From: VXPQ01 sp965116435
GTDB taxonomy: Bacteria; Bacteroidota; Rhodothermia; Rhodothermales; VXPQ01
DNA length: 64,000 nt
Assembly (NCBI GenBank): GCA_965116435.1
Contig: OZ220686.1
Coordinates: 1,550,001 to 1,614,000 of the forward strand
Reading direction: 5' to 3'
Shown: piece by piece, positions 8,959-18,569 of the stretch
How positions within the stretch are numbered: position 1 is the first letter of the stretch
Layout: every line of letters begins with the position of its first letter
Translations under genes and position numbers: made by a program
Notes under the pieces: generated by a model
Database searches by the model: none
Told to the model about the DNA's origin: nothing
What the model saw: the letters and a program-made list of their open reading frames with translations, nothing else

Positions 8959-9048
8959 ACAGACGCAAGCCGCGGGCTAAATGCGGTGTAACCTGTTTCA
9001 CTACTACACTTAAGCGAGTTGTCCAGATTTTCCTGACCACTTCTGATC

Positions 9049-11226
9049 ATGGCAAAGATTTTTAAGTATTTATCTAAAGCATTGGTAGACTTTGTCGAGC
9101 AGGAAATCAGTACGCCAACCAAACCTAAACAAAGCTCCAAAGCCGGCCCGAGAATGGCTCCACGATGGATTGAGGCGGGCGAAAAGGTAGTTGTGGCCGG
9201 TCGTAAAATTGGCGGAATGATCTATCTGGGATTGCAATCTCGCCAGGATACAAGTTGGAACAGAGAGGGGGGTGCATTCATTGATCCAGGATTGCCCGTC
9301 GCAAAGATAGGCTCTGACTTTTCAGGAGCAAGCATGCCGTATTGGCCAAGCTATAGTGATATCAATCCACAAGAGCGAGCAACGTATCTCGATTGGCTGG
9401 CCGGAGAACGTTCGGATAGGAAATTCGGCCCGGGATATATATTCCTTTACTTCTATGGCCTCGAACGACGTTTCTTCGTGGATAATCCCACAGAAGAAGA
9501 AAAAAATATACTCATCGTCGAGGCACAAAGGCTTCTCGATATATACGGTGGAAATAGATCAATTGCGCGATATTTAGAGATTTTTCTGGATACTGCACAG
9601 GTTATCTTAGATCCGGCAGGTAATACTGAGCCTCGTCTTGAAAAATCTGGTTATGAATTGCCACTCAGTTTACGTGTTGCAATTGGTTTAACATTGAAAA
9701 ATAAACAAGCCTTGGATGCTGATCAACTTCTAAGGTGGTATATTTCTTATCCAGAAACCATTCTCCGAACCCCCGCGACACGTGCGTTTCTTGAGTTCAG
9801 AACATTATTTACACTGCTTTTTAACGAACGATTCCCTGAGGGACTCACGATAAAGATACCCAAGCGGCTACTCCATGCTTGTTATTCTTCTGCAGCTGGA
9901 ACGTTCGAAGCGGAACTCCAATTTGAGAATATTCCAGATATATCAGGCATATCTGCACCGCTTGCCGTCGCGCAAGAAATTGCTGAAGAGGCCACAAAAT
10001 CACTTGAAAAGTATAGTCGCTTTCTTGGACGCAATCCAGATGCCAAAGCTGATACCATTGAAGCGCACGCACTACTACCCAAGCGCCTGTGGCCTCTATT
10101 TCCTTGCCCTGAGATTGAGAATCTGCGTCAGTGGGCTGAAAAAATTATCGATAGTGATGGCTTCGTTCTGGTCAATGATGTTATTGAACAACTCGAAGGT
10201 ACATCCGCTGACCTTGATAAGATAAGCAGGCGGCAACTAACCGGAGCGGCGGATGCATTGGCGCGTCTGTCAATTGGTATGGCGCCTGATCCTCGTTTTG
10301 CATTGCGGAGTCCAAAACCAGGAGAGCCCGTGGTACTCTTTCGGCTACCTGAGGGGATCACAGCATTAGAAGAAGTCAGTGACATTTACAAAAACATACT
10401 TATAGCCATTGCATTGGGAAGCTTTGTCGCTCATGCAGATGGAGTAGTAGCCGATAGAGAACGCAGGGCGCTTGAAAATCGGATTAACGCTGCAAATTTA
10501 TCCAGAGAGGAATGTCTGCGCCTGCTTGCTAATCTCCAATGGATGTTGACTGTTCAGCCAGATATCGTCTTACTCCGACGACGGTTAAAGGATATTTCAG
10601 AAAATATTCGTCATGAACTCGGGCAATTACTGCTTGCTATGGCGGCGGTAGATGGAGTGATTGACCCAATGGAGATCAAAGCAATTAAGAAACTCTATAA
10701 AGCCATTGACCTTCCTGGAGACAGCGTTTACTCTGACCTCCATGCACTCACGGCCAGAAGCAAACCTGTAGTTGTTCGACCCGCTGATAAACAAGTACAA
10801 GACTTTGCAATCCCTCCACCACCCAATCAAGATAATAAGGTGGTTCTGGATTCTAACCGAATTGCAACACTGATGGCCGATACAGCGCGAGTATCCTCTC
10901 TGCTTGGTGATATTTTCCACGATGATGACTCCGAGGCCCAAGAAGATTTTGAAGAAAATTTAGAAAACATCAGTAATGGCTTTCCGGGGCTGGACGTAAA
11001 ACATGCGGCTTTTCTCAATGAACTGTTGATGCGCCCACATTGGAGCAAATTCGAATTTTCGACTCTGTCAAAGCAATTTAAATTGATGGAATCTGGTGCT
11101 TTAGAGACCATAAATGAATGGTCCTTTGAATACTTTGGTGATGTGTTAATCGAAGAATACGAAGATTATGAATTAAATCCTGAAATCGTCGAGCAATGCA
11201 ATTCGGATGGATCGGAACATTTTTGA
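9049..11226 (+). CDS. sngA: Shango SngA-like protein (TerB_N, TerB, TerB_C domains)
   Basis: A protein of 725 residues. Residues about 50-260 match the TerB N-terminal domain family, about 450-570 the acidic helical TerB/tellurite-resistance domain (ALGSFVAHADGVVADRE and AMAAVDGVIDPMEIKAIKKLY, two metal-loop-like repeats), and about 610-715 the TerB C-terminal domain. A TerB protein followed by a DUF2791 ATPase and an Lhr-like helicase is the known composition of the Shango anti-phage system. The gene is AT-richer than the flanks, indicating transfer. It is separated from sngB by about 600 bases containing an IS relic, so the usual tight operon is interrupted here. Confidence 0.8.
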   Translation: MAKIFKYLSKALVDFVEQEISTPTKPKQSSKAGPRMAPRWIEAGEKVVVAGRKIGGMIYLGLQSRQDTSWNREGGAFIDPGLPVAKIGSDFSGASMPYWPSYSDINPQERATYLDWLAGERSDRKFGPGYIFLYFYGLERRFFVDNPTEEEKNILIVEAQRLLDIYGGNRSIARYLEIFLDTAQVILDPAGNTEPRLEKSGYELPLSLRVAIGLTLKNKQALDADQLLRWYISYPETILRTPATRAFLEFRTLFTLLFNERFPEGLTIKIPKRLLHACYSSAAGTFEAELQFENIPDISGISAPLAVAQEIAEEATKSLEKYSRFLGRNPDAKADTIEAHALLPKRLWPLFPCPEIENLRQWAEKIIDSDGFVLVNDVIEQLEGTSADLDKISRRQLTGAADALARLSIGMAPDPRFALRSPKPGEPVVLFRLPEGITALEEVSDIYKNILIAIALGSFVAHADGVVADRERRALENRINAANLSREECLRLLANLQWMLTVQPDIVLLRRRLKDISENIRHELGQLLLAMAAVDGVIDPMEIKAIKKLYKAIDLPGDSVYSDLHALTARSKPVVVRPADKQVQDFAIPPPPNQDNKVVLDSNRIATLMADTARVSSLLGDIFHDDDSEAQEDFEENLENISNGFPGLDVKHAAFLNELLMRPHWSKFEFSTLSKQFKLMESGALETINEWSFEYFGDVLIEEYEDYELNPEIVEQCNSDGSEHF

Positions 11227-11387
11227 GGCTTTAAGGCGCAGTCTTGTGATCCTCTTTCGATCTGATCAATCTAAAGTAAGGCACGAAATGCACTTCTATT
11301 TCCTCTAAATCATTAAAATAATTATACTTAGCATAAAATACGCGTCGGAGATTACATTCATTCCATGGAGCAAGGCTCGTCTATTGT

Positions 11388-11660
11388 GTGGTGATGATCG
11401 CTTGGCACGGTCGCAAGGTGCTTTCTCGTCGTATCTCGAACACGATGGGTGCTCGTCTTTGCATCAAGGCTCTGGATGATGTGGTCAGCGGCTACGGAAC
11501 TTTGGAGGCCTTCAACACCGATCAAGGGTAATCCACCTCAGAGGAGTTCGCCGGCACAGCATCACGCACGAAAAAACTCACCGGTTATACCAGGAGACGG
11601 TCGCCGACGCACGAGGGGGTATTGATGCCTGTATCCGCTACCGCCCTGCCAAGGCCTTGA
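11388..11660 (+). pseudogene. IS3-family transposase fragment (integrase core relic)
   Basis: Translation gives a stretch typical of IS3 OrfB: RKVLSRRISNTMGAR, then KALDDVV-x-GYGT and FNTDQG. It is interrupted by a TAA right after FNTDQG and a frame change near 11560. A C-terminal part with ETVADARGGIDA is visible in the next frame. It reads in the same direction as the surrounding Shango genes and fills most of the gap between sngA and sngB. Confidence 0.7.
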
Positions 11661-11685
11661 CAACCTGACAACAACGACGTATCCT
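11657..11685 (+). promoter_or_regulatory. Island promoter P3 (sngB)
   Basis: TTGACA at 11657-11662, a 17-bp spacer and TATCCT at 11680-11685, fused directly to the end of the IS3 relic. Together with its leader it repeats the P2 region and probably restores transcription of sngB-sngC after the insertion. Confidence 0.65.
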
Positions 11686-11833
11686 ATAGGCGAAAGCCGC
11701 TGTCGAAGGCGGCATAACCCGCCGCAACCCTACACCTAAACCCCCAAAAGGCTTCCAATCAACCCGAACCACCTTCTGCTATCCAGGTATTTCGGACCAT
11801 TTCTGGCCATATTTCACAACTAACGAACGACAG

Positions 11834-13132
11834 ATGCAAGCCCCAAAAATAAAACGCCGCGAGCGCGACACTATCGTACAAGCACTCCGGGCAGGCGTTG
11901 TGCCCAAGATAGGATTACGGCATATCCAAGTTGGCCGTGCACGAGAGATCGAGGAATTAGTCCGTGATATTGAACGCGTCAAGGAGGGTGGCGCAACGAT
12001 CCGCTTTGTTATCGGAGAATACGGATCGGGCAAAACCTTTTTCCTTAACCTGATCAGTTTGATTGCACTGGAGAAAGGTATGGTAGTTCTGTCGGCAGAT
12101 ATGGCGCCGGATCGACGTCTTCATGCAACAGGAGGGCAAGCACGATCGCTATACGCTGAGATGACACGCAATGCTTCGACTCGTACCAAACCCGGCGGCG
12201 GAGCTATGGCATCCATTGTCGAACGTTTCGCTAGCCAGGCTGTCCGGTCCGCCGAACGTAGTGATCGAGAACCTGGCGATGTAATGCGTGAAAAACTTGC
12301 CGAGCTGGAGGAATTGACAGGGGGTTATGACTTTGTAACAGTCATTACACGCTACTGGGAGGGCTTTGAAACCGGTGACGATGAATTGAAATCTGCGGCC
12401 CTCCGGTGGCTGAGAGCTGAGTATTCAACCCGAACGGATGCCCGCAAAGCACTCGGTGTCCGAACAATCATCAACGACTCCAACGTATACGATCAATTGA
12501 AACTGTTGGCATTATTTGTGCGTGAAGCCGGTTATCACGGTCTGGTTGTATCGCTCGACGAATTGGTTAATCTCTATAAATTGACCTCCTCAAGGGCCCG
12601 AAATGCGAATTATGAGCAGATACTACGTATCCTGAACGATGTACTACAGGGTACCGCCAGCTATCTCGGCTTCATGTTAGGCGGAACGCCAGAATTCCTG
12701 ATGGACACACGCCGGGGCCTCTACAGCTACGAAGCACTTCAGTCCCGGCTGGCCCAGAATACATTCGCGCACGACGGACTCATTGATCTTTCTGGTCCAG
12801 TAATCAGGCTTGTCAACCTCACACAGGAGGACATGTTCGTGCTTCTGACAAATATACGTCGCGTAATGCAGGGCGAAAATGCTGTCTTGCCAGATGAGGC
12901 CCTGACCGCATTTATGACTCATTGTTCAAACCGAATAGGTGACGCCTATTTCCGGACCCCGCGCAATACGGTCACTGCGTTCGTGAACATGCTTTCCGTT
13001 CTGGAACAAAATCCAGGCGTAGACTGGCAGGCACTGATCGGATCGGTGGACTTGGCGAAAGACGACGGAGACGACATGACCGATATTCCAGATGACGAGA
13101 CAGACAATGAACTCACATCCTTCAAACTCTGA
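11834..13132 (+). CDS. sngB: Shango SngB-like ATPase (DUF2791/BrxD-type P-loop protein)
   Basis: A protein of 432 residues. It belongs to the DUF2791 P-loop family also known from BREX as BrxD: conserved N-terminal RRERDTIVQALRAGVVP and GLRHIQVGR, Walker A GEYGSGKT near residue 62, and Walker B-like VVSLDELVNL near 240. It is predicted to hydrolyse ATP and work with the helicase encoded next to it. The helicase frame starts inside its last codons (26 or 41 bases of overlap), indicating translational coupling. No other BREX gene is present, so Shango is the better reading than type 2 BREX. Confidence 0.82.
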   Translation: MQAPKIKRRERDTIVQALRAGVVPKIGLRHIQVGRAREIEELVRDIERVKEGGATIRFVIGEYGSGKTFFLNLISLIALEKGMVVLSADMAPDRRLHATGGQARSLYAEMTRNASTRTKPGGGAMASIVERFASQAVRSAERSDREPGDVMREKLAELEELTGGYDFVTVITRYWEGFETGDDELKSAALRWLRAEYSTRTDARKALGVRTIINDSNVYDQLKLLALFVREAGYHGLVVSLDELVNLYKLTSSRARNANYEQILRILNDVLQGTASYLGFMLGGTPEFLMDTRRGLYSYEALQSRLAQNTFAHDGLIDLSGPVIRLVNLTQEDMFVLLTNIRRVMQGENAVLPDEALTAFMTHCSNRIGDAYFRTPRNTVTAFVNMLSVLEQNPGVDWQALIGSVDLAKDDGDDMTDIPDDETDNELTSFKL

Positions 13133-15332
13133 ACAATCCAGGGGCTTTGACCAGCTTGCTGAACCTGTCCAACGCTGGATCTGGGACAAAGGCTGGAACA
13201 GTCTGCGTGACATTCAGGAACGTGCAATTCCAATCCTGTTGAACGACGATAGGGATGTGATTATTGCAGCCGCCACCGCAGGCGGTAAGACTGAGGCCGC
13301 TTTTTTACCACTGATTTCATCCGTTCTGGAGAATCCCGGTGAAAGCGGCTTTGACCTTGTCTATGTTGGCCCTTTACGTGCTCTCATAAACGATCAATTC
13401 GAACGTCTTGAAGACTTATGTGCAAAAACCGAACTCCCAGTTTTCCCGTGGCATGGTGATATTTCCCAAGGAGTAAAGGCGCGAGCCCGCAAAAAACCGC
13501 GAGGCATACTGCTGATCACACCAGAATCACTTGAGGCCCTCTTCGTGCTACGTGGACTTGAGATTCCAACGCTGTTTATGGGCGTTCGCGCAATTGTTAT
13601 TGACGAACTTCATGCGTTATTGGACACTGAGCGAGGTATCCACTTGCGGTCATTGCTCACCAGATTGGAATTGGCCGTTGGTCATCGAATTCGACGTGTC
13701 GGGCTATCCGCGACGCTGGGCGAAATAACATTGACACGGGAATACCTTCGACCCGAAGCTCCCGAGGCAGTGGAGTTGCTGGTGAGTAAGTCAGATAAGC
13801 AAGCCCTAAAAGTCCAAATCTGTGGCTATCTTAAAGAGCAACCTCAGCGCAAGCATATCAAAGAAAACGAAGACGATACGGCAGCACATCGTGCGGTGAC
13901 CAAGCACCTATTTTCAAAATTGCGAGGCCAGCGAAACCTGATCTTTGCTGGATCACGAAAAAATGTTGAAGGATATACAGATGCTCTCCGTAAAATGTCC
14001 GAGGAAGCACATCTCCCTGTAGAATTTTTTCCACATCACGGAAGTCTGTTTCGTGAGCATCGGATAGACCTCGAAAAACGCTTAAAAAAACATTCAGCGA
14101 TAACTGCCGTATGTACCTCGACTCTTGAACTCGGAATTGATATAGGTGATATTGCATGCGTGGCCCATATTGGTGCTCCGTACTCTGTCGCATCGCTCCG
14201 TCAACGACTCGGTAGATCGGGGCGGCGGCCCGGACAAGCCGCTGTGCTACGCATGTACGCAACAGAAGACAAACCGGATGCCAATTCTCATCCACTGAAG
14301 CGTCTACACTTGGATATTGTTCGCTCAGTCGCCATGGTTGAGTTACTGATTGAGGGATGGTGTGAACCCCCCGCCTCACAGGCACTGCACCTTTCGACAC
14401 TCACACATCAGATACTTTCGGTAATCGCTGAACACGGTGGAGTAAACGCAAAGCGCCTCTATGCAGTACTTTGCAAAAAGGGCCCATTTCGCCAGGTCGA
14501 TCCCCATCTATTTTCACGCCTTCTCAGACAACTCGGTATGCCTGAGGTGGCTCTGATTGAACAATCTCCTGATGGTGATTTACTTCTCGGTCGGCAAGGT
14601 GAGCAATTAGTTGATCATTACAGCTTCTACGCCGTTTTTCAGACACCCGAGGAATACAGAATCATGGCCGACGGGAAACCATTGGGAACACTTCCCATTG
14701 CCCAAATCCTGACATCTGGTATGACGATCATCTTTTCTGGTCGTCGCTGGCGCATCATTGAAATTAAGGACAAGGTAGTGGATGTGACCGCTGATCGGAC
14801 GGGACGACCGCCAGAATTTCCCGGTGATGGTGGCGGTATAATCCATGACAGGATCGTGGAGAAAATGAAAGAAATTCTTGAAAGCGAATATATCCCCCCA
14901 TATCTTGATAATACAGGGGTTCAACTTTTACAAGATGCCTGTTCCGAATTCCAAAGATTGAATTTTGCACAACGAACTATCTACAGGGTCGGCAAGGGAA
15001 GCTGCATAGTCTTCACGGGGGCTGGCACAATCAAGACTTCAACACTTGCTCTGATATTACAATCTATGGGGTATGAGACGATTACTTGTGACGGATTCAT
15101 AAATATCCATTATAACGAAGACATCCTATCATTGGAAGATACATTCGAGGAAATCGCTTGTTCAGAGCAAATATCAACTGAAAACATACTATGCGATAAC
15201 GCAAACCTAAGGACTGAGAAATTTCATAGGTATCTAAACTTTGATCTTCTTCTTGAAGATGCTATTAGTCGCCGGATAGATTTAGATGCATTACCAGAGA
15301 TGGCACGTAATATAATTGATAATAAAATTTAA
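13107..15332 (+). CDS. sngC: Shango SngC-like DEAD/DEAH helicase (Lhr-like)
   Basis: A protein of about 741 residues from the ATG at 13107; an in-frame ATG at 13092 is equally possible. Superfamily 2 motifs are complete: AATAGGKTEAA near 55, DELHALL near 166, LSATLG near 200, a RecA2 domain with STLELGIDIGD, and the arginine-finger motif LGRSGRRPGQA near 370. The C-terminal third has no motif I recognise and becomes AT-rich, possibly a system-specific module. It overlaps the 3' end of sngB. It ends convergently 22 bases from the SIR2-like gene. Confidence 0.82.
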   Translation: MNSHPSNSEQSRGFDQLAEPVQRWIWDKGWNSLRDIQERAIPILLNDDRDVIIAAATAGGKTEAAFLPLISSVLENPGESGFDLVYVGPLRALINDQFERLEDLCAKTELPVFPWHGDISQGVKARARKKPRGILLITPESLEALFVLRGLEIPTLFMGVRAIVIDELHALLDTERGIHLRSLLTRLELAVGHRIRRVGLSATLGEITLTREYLRPEAPEAVELLVSKSDKQALKVQICGYLKEQPQRKHIKENEDDTAAHRAVTKHLFSKLRGQRNLIFAGSRKNVEGYTDALRKMSEEAHLPVEFFPHHGSLFREHRIDLEKRLKKHSAITAVCTSTLELGIDIGDIACVAHIGAPYSVASLRQRLGRSGRRPGQAAVLRMYATEDKPDANSHPLKRLHLDIVRSVAMVELLIEGWCEPPASQALHLSTLTHQILSVIAEHGGVNAKRLYAVLCKKGPFRQVDPHLFSRLLRQLGMPEVALIEQSPDGDLLLGRQGEQLVDHYSFYAVFQTPEEYRIMADGKPLGTLPIAQILTSGMTIIFSGRRWRIIEIKDKVVDVTADRTGRPPEFPGDGGGIIHDRIVEKMKEILESEYIPPYLDNTGVQLLQDACSEFQRLNFAQRTIYRVGKGSCIVFTGAGTIKTSTLALILQSMGYETITCDGFINIHYNEDILSLEDTFEEIACSEQISTENILCDNANLRTEKFHRYLNFDLLLEDAISRRIDLDALPEMARNIIDNKI

Positions 15333-15354
15333 CGATATGACTGAACAATGAATA

Positions 15355-16446
15355 TTATACCTTATTTCCTAAAATTGATACAATATCATTAATTGTAACA
15401 TCTTCCATATATTTATTTATGAATTTAATTGAATTCGAAGAATTCTCTTGGATTAATCTTTTTATAGCATATCGTGCATTCAAAATTAACTTTGGGAGAT
15501 CAGGATGAATGATGATAATTTCTCGCTTGCCTTCAAGGTAATACCAATTAATTATCTGAGAATTAATTCCTTTATCTCCGAAACCATAACCACAAATTAT
15601 CATTGTGTCAGATTGACAGATTGTTGACTTAAAACAATAGTGAATATCCATAAATATATCCTTGCTATAATCTGATACTTTATTGAATGTTCCGATTAGT
15701 ATTTCAGGCCTATTATCATCATAATCCGAACAATTCCAATCCCAGTCTATAGAGCCATGTAATTTTAGAAATGGAATACTATCATCTTGTAAAAAATTAC
15801 CATCCCAATTTTGTTGATTATTCGACCGTGTAACTCCATCGGAAACCAAAATGTTTTGCTGTTTAAGAAATTTTTCCACGTGTACATCATGACAGAGAGT
15901 TGAGATACAAGATATATTGTATCTATTATGTATATCATTGATAATTTCTAAATGATCTGTTGTAGAATTATTAACTATTAGTTTTCTTCGCACAACATCT
16001 ATAATATAATTAATTGTTTCTCCGAGTAAATCAGTTATCTCAAAACTTTCTATATTTTTAATCAATAAAGACATATCGTATTTTATTTCCTTAATGAATA
16101 AATAAATAGCGGGATTTTCGCGCTCCCCTCGATCATCAGCATACAATTGCTCGGCCAAATAAAATATATCTTCGTAATTAGCTGCCCTCCATCCGAATGT
16201 TGAATAATATTTTTCTGCTTCTGCATGAAGCCGTCGCACCATAAGTTTGACTGCCGGAAGGCGATTTTCTAATTCCAAATATCTTCTACGGTTTTCTGAA
16301 GGGTTTTCTTCGATTAAATATGTTCCATTTGAAACCCTCCATATTCCATTGCCAGATAAAACCGAATTAGTCAATTCTTCCGTTGAAGGAAAGCCCGCCG
16401 GAATCGAGGAACCGGCTCCTAATAAAATCGCGATGTTATTCGTCAT
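15355..16446 (-). CDS. SIR2-like domain protein (putative NADase defence effector)
   Basis: A 363-residue, strongly AT-rich gene. It shows SIR2_2 features: LLGAGSSIPAGFPS at the N-terminus, PFLKLHGSIDW near 230, and MIICGYGFGDKGINSQ near 285. Such stand-alone SIR2 proteins act in abortive-infection systems by degrading NAD. The usual active-site TxNxD segment reads STLCHD here, with Cys (TGT) where Asn is expected, so activity is uncertain. It is convergent with sngC and followed by the broken RhuM copy. No obvious partner gene (Argonaute, DUF4020, HerA) is adjacent. Confidence 0.75.
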   Translation of the reverse strand: MTNNIAILLGAGSSIPAGFPSTEELTNSVLSGNGIWRVSNGTYLIEENPSENRRRYLELENRLPAVKLMVRRLHAEAEKYYSTFGWRAANYEDIFYLAEQLYADDRGERENPAIYLFIKEIKYDMSLLIKNIESFEITDLLGETINYIIDVVRRKLIVNNSTTDHLEIINDIHNRYNISCISTLCHDVHVEKFLKQQNILVSDGVTRSNNQQNWDGNFLQDDSIPFLKLHGSIDWDWNCSDYDDNRPEILIGTFNKVSDYSKDIFMDIHYCFKSTICQSDTMIICGYGFGDKGINSQIINWYYLEGKREIIIIHPDLPKLILNARYAIKRLIQENSSNSIKFINKYMEDVTINDIVSILGNKV

Positions 16447-16456
16447 AAGAGGCTAT

Positions 16457-17125
16457 TCAAGATAGCGGGACAGCGTTTGGGGAATTTGAAGAGGCACTGG
16501 ATTGCGGCTTGAGGTTCACATCGCCAAGTAGCGAAGTCACATTATTCCACCAGCCGCCCAGCCAGTTCCAGCACATCGACCGGCGAGAAACACTCCGGCC
16601 GGGGCCAGAAAACGCCGTGTTGTCCACCAGTGCCTGGTTCCGGAGTGTCCGGTCAAGAAGATCAAGCGTTTCCCGGGCTTCTCGCAAGCCGCGTTCTGCA
16701 AGCCGTTGCTGATGCACGGTGTAGCCGCGCACCAGATGATCGCGCAGGGTGCAGGTCGCCCATTGCCGAAACTGTACGCCCCGCTTCGAATGGACCCGGT
16801 AGCCGACCGAAATGATGGCGTCCAGATTGTAGTGTTTGATCTGGCGTTTGACTTGTCTGCCACCTTCGGTTTGAACTATTAAGAAATCCTTAATAGTTGC
16901 CGATTCCGCCAACTCCTTGCTGGCAAATACGTTACGCAAATGCAACAAGACATTCTGTGGCGTAGTATCGAACAGCTCTGACATCTGCCGCTGCGTCAGC
17001 CAGACCGTCTCCTGATCGAGCCGCACGTCCACGCGCATCTCGCCATCGGGCGTTTCGTACACGACGACCTTCTCGTCCTGGGGCATGACAGGATTTTCTG
17101 TGTTTTTCATGGCGCCAGCCTCCAT
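16457..17125 (-). pseudogene. Truncated second RhuM copy joined to an ADP-ribosylglycohydrolase 3' end
   Basis: The first about 170 codons are almost identical to the RhuM-Fic gene at 6815-7825, including its upstream region to about 17219. At 16619-16625 (GTTGTCC) the sequence switches to the 3' end of an ADP-ribosylglycohydrolase gene related to 26300-26380, read out of frame. The Fic domain is lost. The open frame of 222 codons could still give a RhuM-only protein with a nonsense tail. GTTGTCC occurs in both parent genes (7334 and 26377), pointing to a microhomology joint. Confidence 0.75.
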
Positions 17126-17603
17126 ACAACGGGGAATGGGTACGACAAAGGAAGGGATCGGAAAGAAAAGCGAAAGGGGCCTGAACGTTCCCTGTCTGGC
17201 GTGCGAACGGGGCGATTTTTTGGGGGATTGGACGATGCGAGGTAATCAGGCGGACAGGCAAGCATATGCCGGAAGCTGCGCTAAAAGAGAAGACGGCGAC
17301 CGTTTCGACTATCCGGCGGACGATCCTGCAGGCTGGAACAGCAGTTTTCGAGGGCGTTTGGGAAATTGCCGTAGTGGTATGTACAGATACAGAGTAGAAT
17401 GCGGCGGGAATTGCCCACAGGTGTCAAGTAAATGCGAAACCGCGGCGGCAGAGATTCAGCCTCCAATGTCGTATATTTGCGAGGCGGCGTTGCCGAAACT
17501 GTCGATGGCCCTGGCAGCCCGACGCTGGACGAGACGGCAAACTGTCCAGATTTCCAGACGATTTCTCCGACACCATCCCGGAAAAGATTATTTTTCTGAA
17601 ACT

Positions 17604-17634
17604 TGCAGTATATGTGTATTGTACATATATTGCA
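17604..17634. promoter_or_regulatory. AT-rich inverted repeat upstream of DUF5131-sbcD-sbcC
   Basis: TGCAGTATATGT (17604-17615) and ACATATATTGCA (17623-17634) are complementary except for one position, with a 7-bp spacer. The site is 55 bp in front of the first gene of the operon, where an operator would be expected. The regulator is unknown. Otherwise the 17220-17600 stretch shows no gene. Confidence 0.5.
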
Positions 17635-17689
17635 TCCGCTGACATCAAACGCAATCGCCTGTCCCGCAATCGATCCTGAAGAAAGCCGC

Positions 17690-18565
17690 ATGTCTCTGAA
17701 AAGCGCCATTGAGTGGACAAACAGCACCTGGAACCCGGTTACGGGCTGCACCAAGGTCAGCGCCGGATGCGATCATTGCTACGCCGAACGGTTTTCCGAG
17801 CGGTTTCGCGGGGTGGCGGGGCATCCCTTCGAACCCGGTTTCGACCTGACCTTGCGACCGCAGCGACTGGAGCAACCTCTGGGTTGGAAGCGTCCGCAAC
17901 TCATCTTCGTGAATTCGATGAGCGATCTGTTTCATAAGGAAATTCCCGACGAGTACATTCGGCGGGTATTCGATACAATGGAGCGGGCAGACTGGCACAT
18001 CTACCAGATTCTCACCAAGCGCAGTTCGCTAATGCGCGATTTCGTCGGGAAGCATTATGGGGACAAGCCGGTGCCGCCTCACATATGGCTGGGCGTATCC
18101 ATTGAAGACACCGCTGCGATGACGCGACTGCGGCACCTGAAGCAGACGAATGCCTCCATGCGCTTCGTCTCTCTCGAGCCGTTGCTGGGTCCGATAGGCG
18201 AAGTCGGTCTGGAGGGGATTCACTGGGTAATCGTAGGAGGCGAAAGCGGACCAGGCGCACGGCCCATGGAGGCGGGGTGGGCACGTTCCCTGCGCGATCA
18301 GTGCCGGGCGCAACGGGTTGCGTTCTTTTTCAAGCAGTGGGGCGGGCGCACCCCAAAGTCCGGCGGGAATACGCTGGATGGATGTCAATGGCAGGAGTAT
18401 CCGGAGATGGTGTACGACCGGGTGCTGGAGGCGCCGTTGCAGGCTGCCGGGGCGCCGGTTGGCGTCTCCAAAGAGTTGCCAGATGAACTTCAAGACGACA
18501 TGATGGCACTAAAGACTTGGCGCGAAGAGTACAAAAAGCGCCCCGTTTCTGCGGTGGTAGCCTGA
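17690..18565 (+). CDS. DUF5131 (phage Gp37/Gp68) family protein
   Basis: A protein of 291 residues from the ATG at 17690; the frame is open further upstream but the family begins at IEWTNSTWNPVTG. The Cys signature GCTKVSAGCDHCY near residues 17-29 and a (beta/alpha)-type pattern (VNSMSDLFH, YQILTKR, IWLGVSIED, SLEPLLGPI, VIVGGESGPGARP, FFKQWGG) are typical. The family is thought to be radical-SAM-like and occurs in phages and defence loci, often beside a three-Cys-motif partner protein. That partner is absent here; instead sbcD begins 4 bases after the stop, so all three genes form one operon. Confidence 0.85.
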   Translation: MSLKSAIEWTNSTWNPVTGCTKVSAGCDHCYAERFSERFRGVAGHPFEPGFDLTLRPQRLEQPLGWKRPQLIFVNSMSDLFHKEIPDEYIRRVFDTMERADWHIYQILTKRSSLMRDFVGKHYGDKPVPPHIWLGVSIEDTAAMTRLRHLKQTNASMRFVSLEPLLGPIGEVGLEGIHWVIVGGESGPGARPMEAGWARSLRDQCRAQRVAFFFKQWGGRTPKSGGNTLDGCQWQEYPEMVYDRVLEAPLQAAGAPVGVSKELPDELQDDMMALKTWREEYKKRPVSAVVA

Positions 18566-18569
18566 TACT

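Noticed and set aside
11834..15332. Type 2 BREX reading of the DUF2791 ATPase and helicase
   Set aside because: No pglX, pglZ, pglY/brxC or pglW is present, and the TerB protein upstream matches the Shango composition instead.
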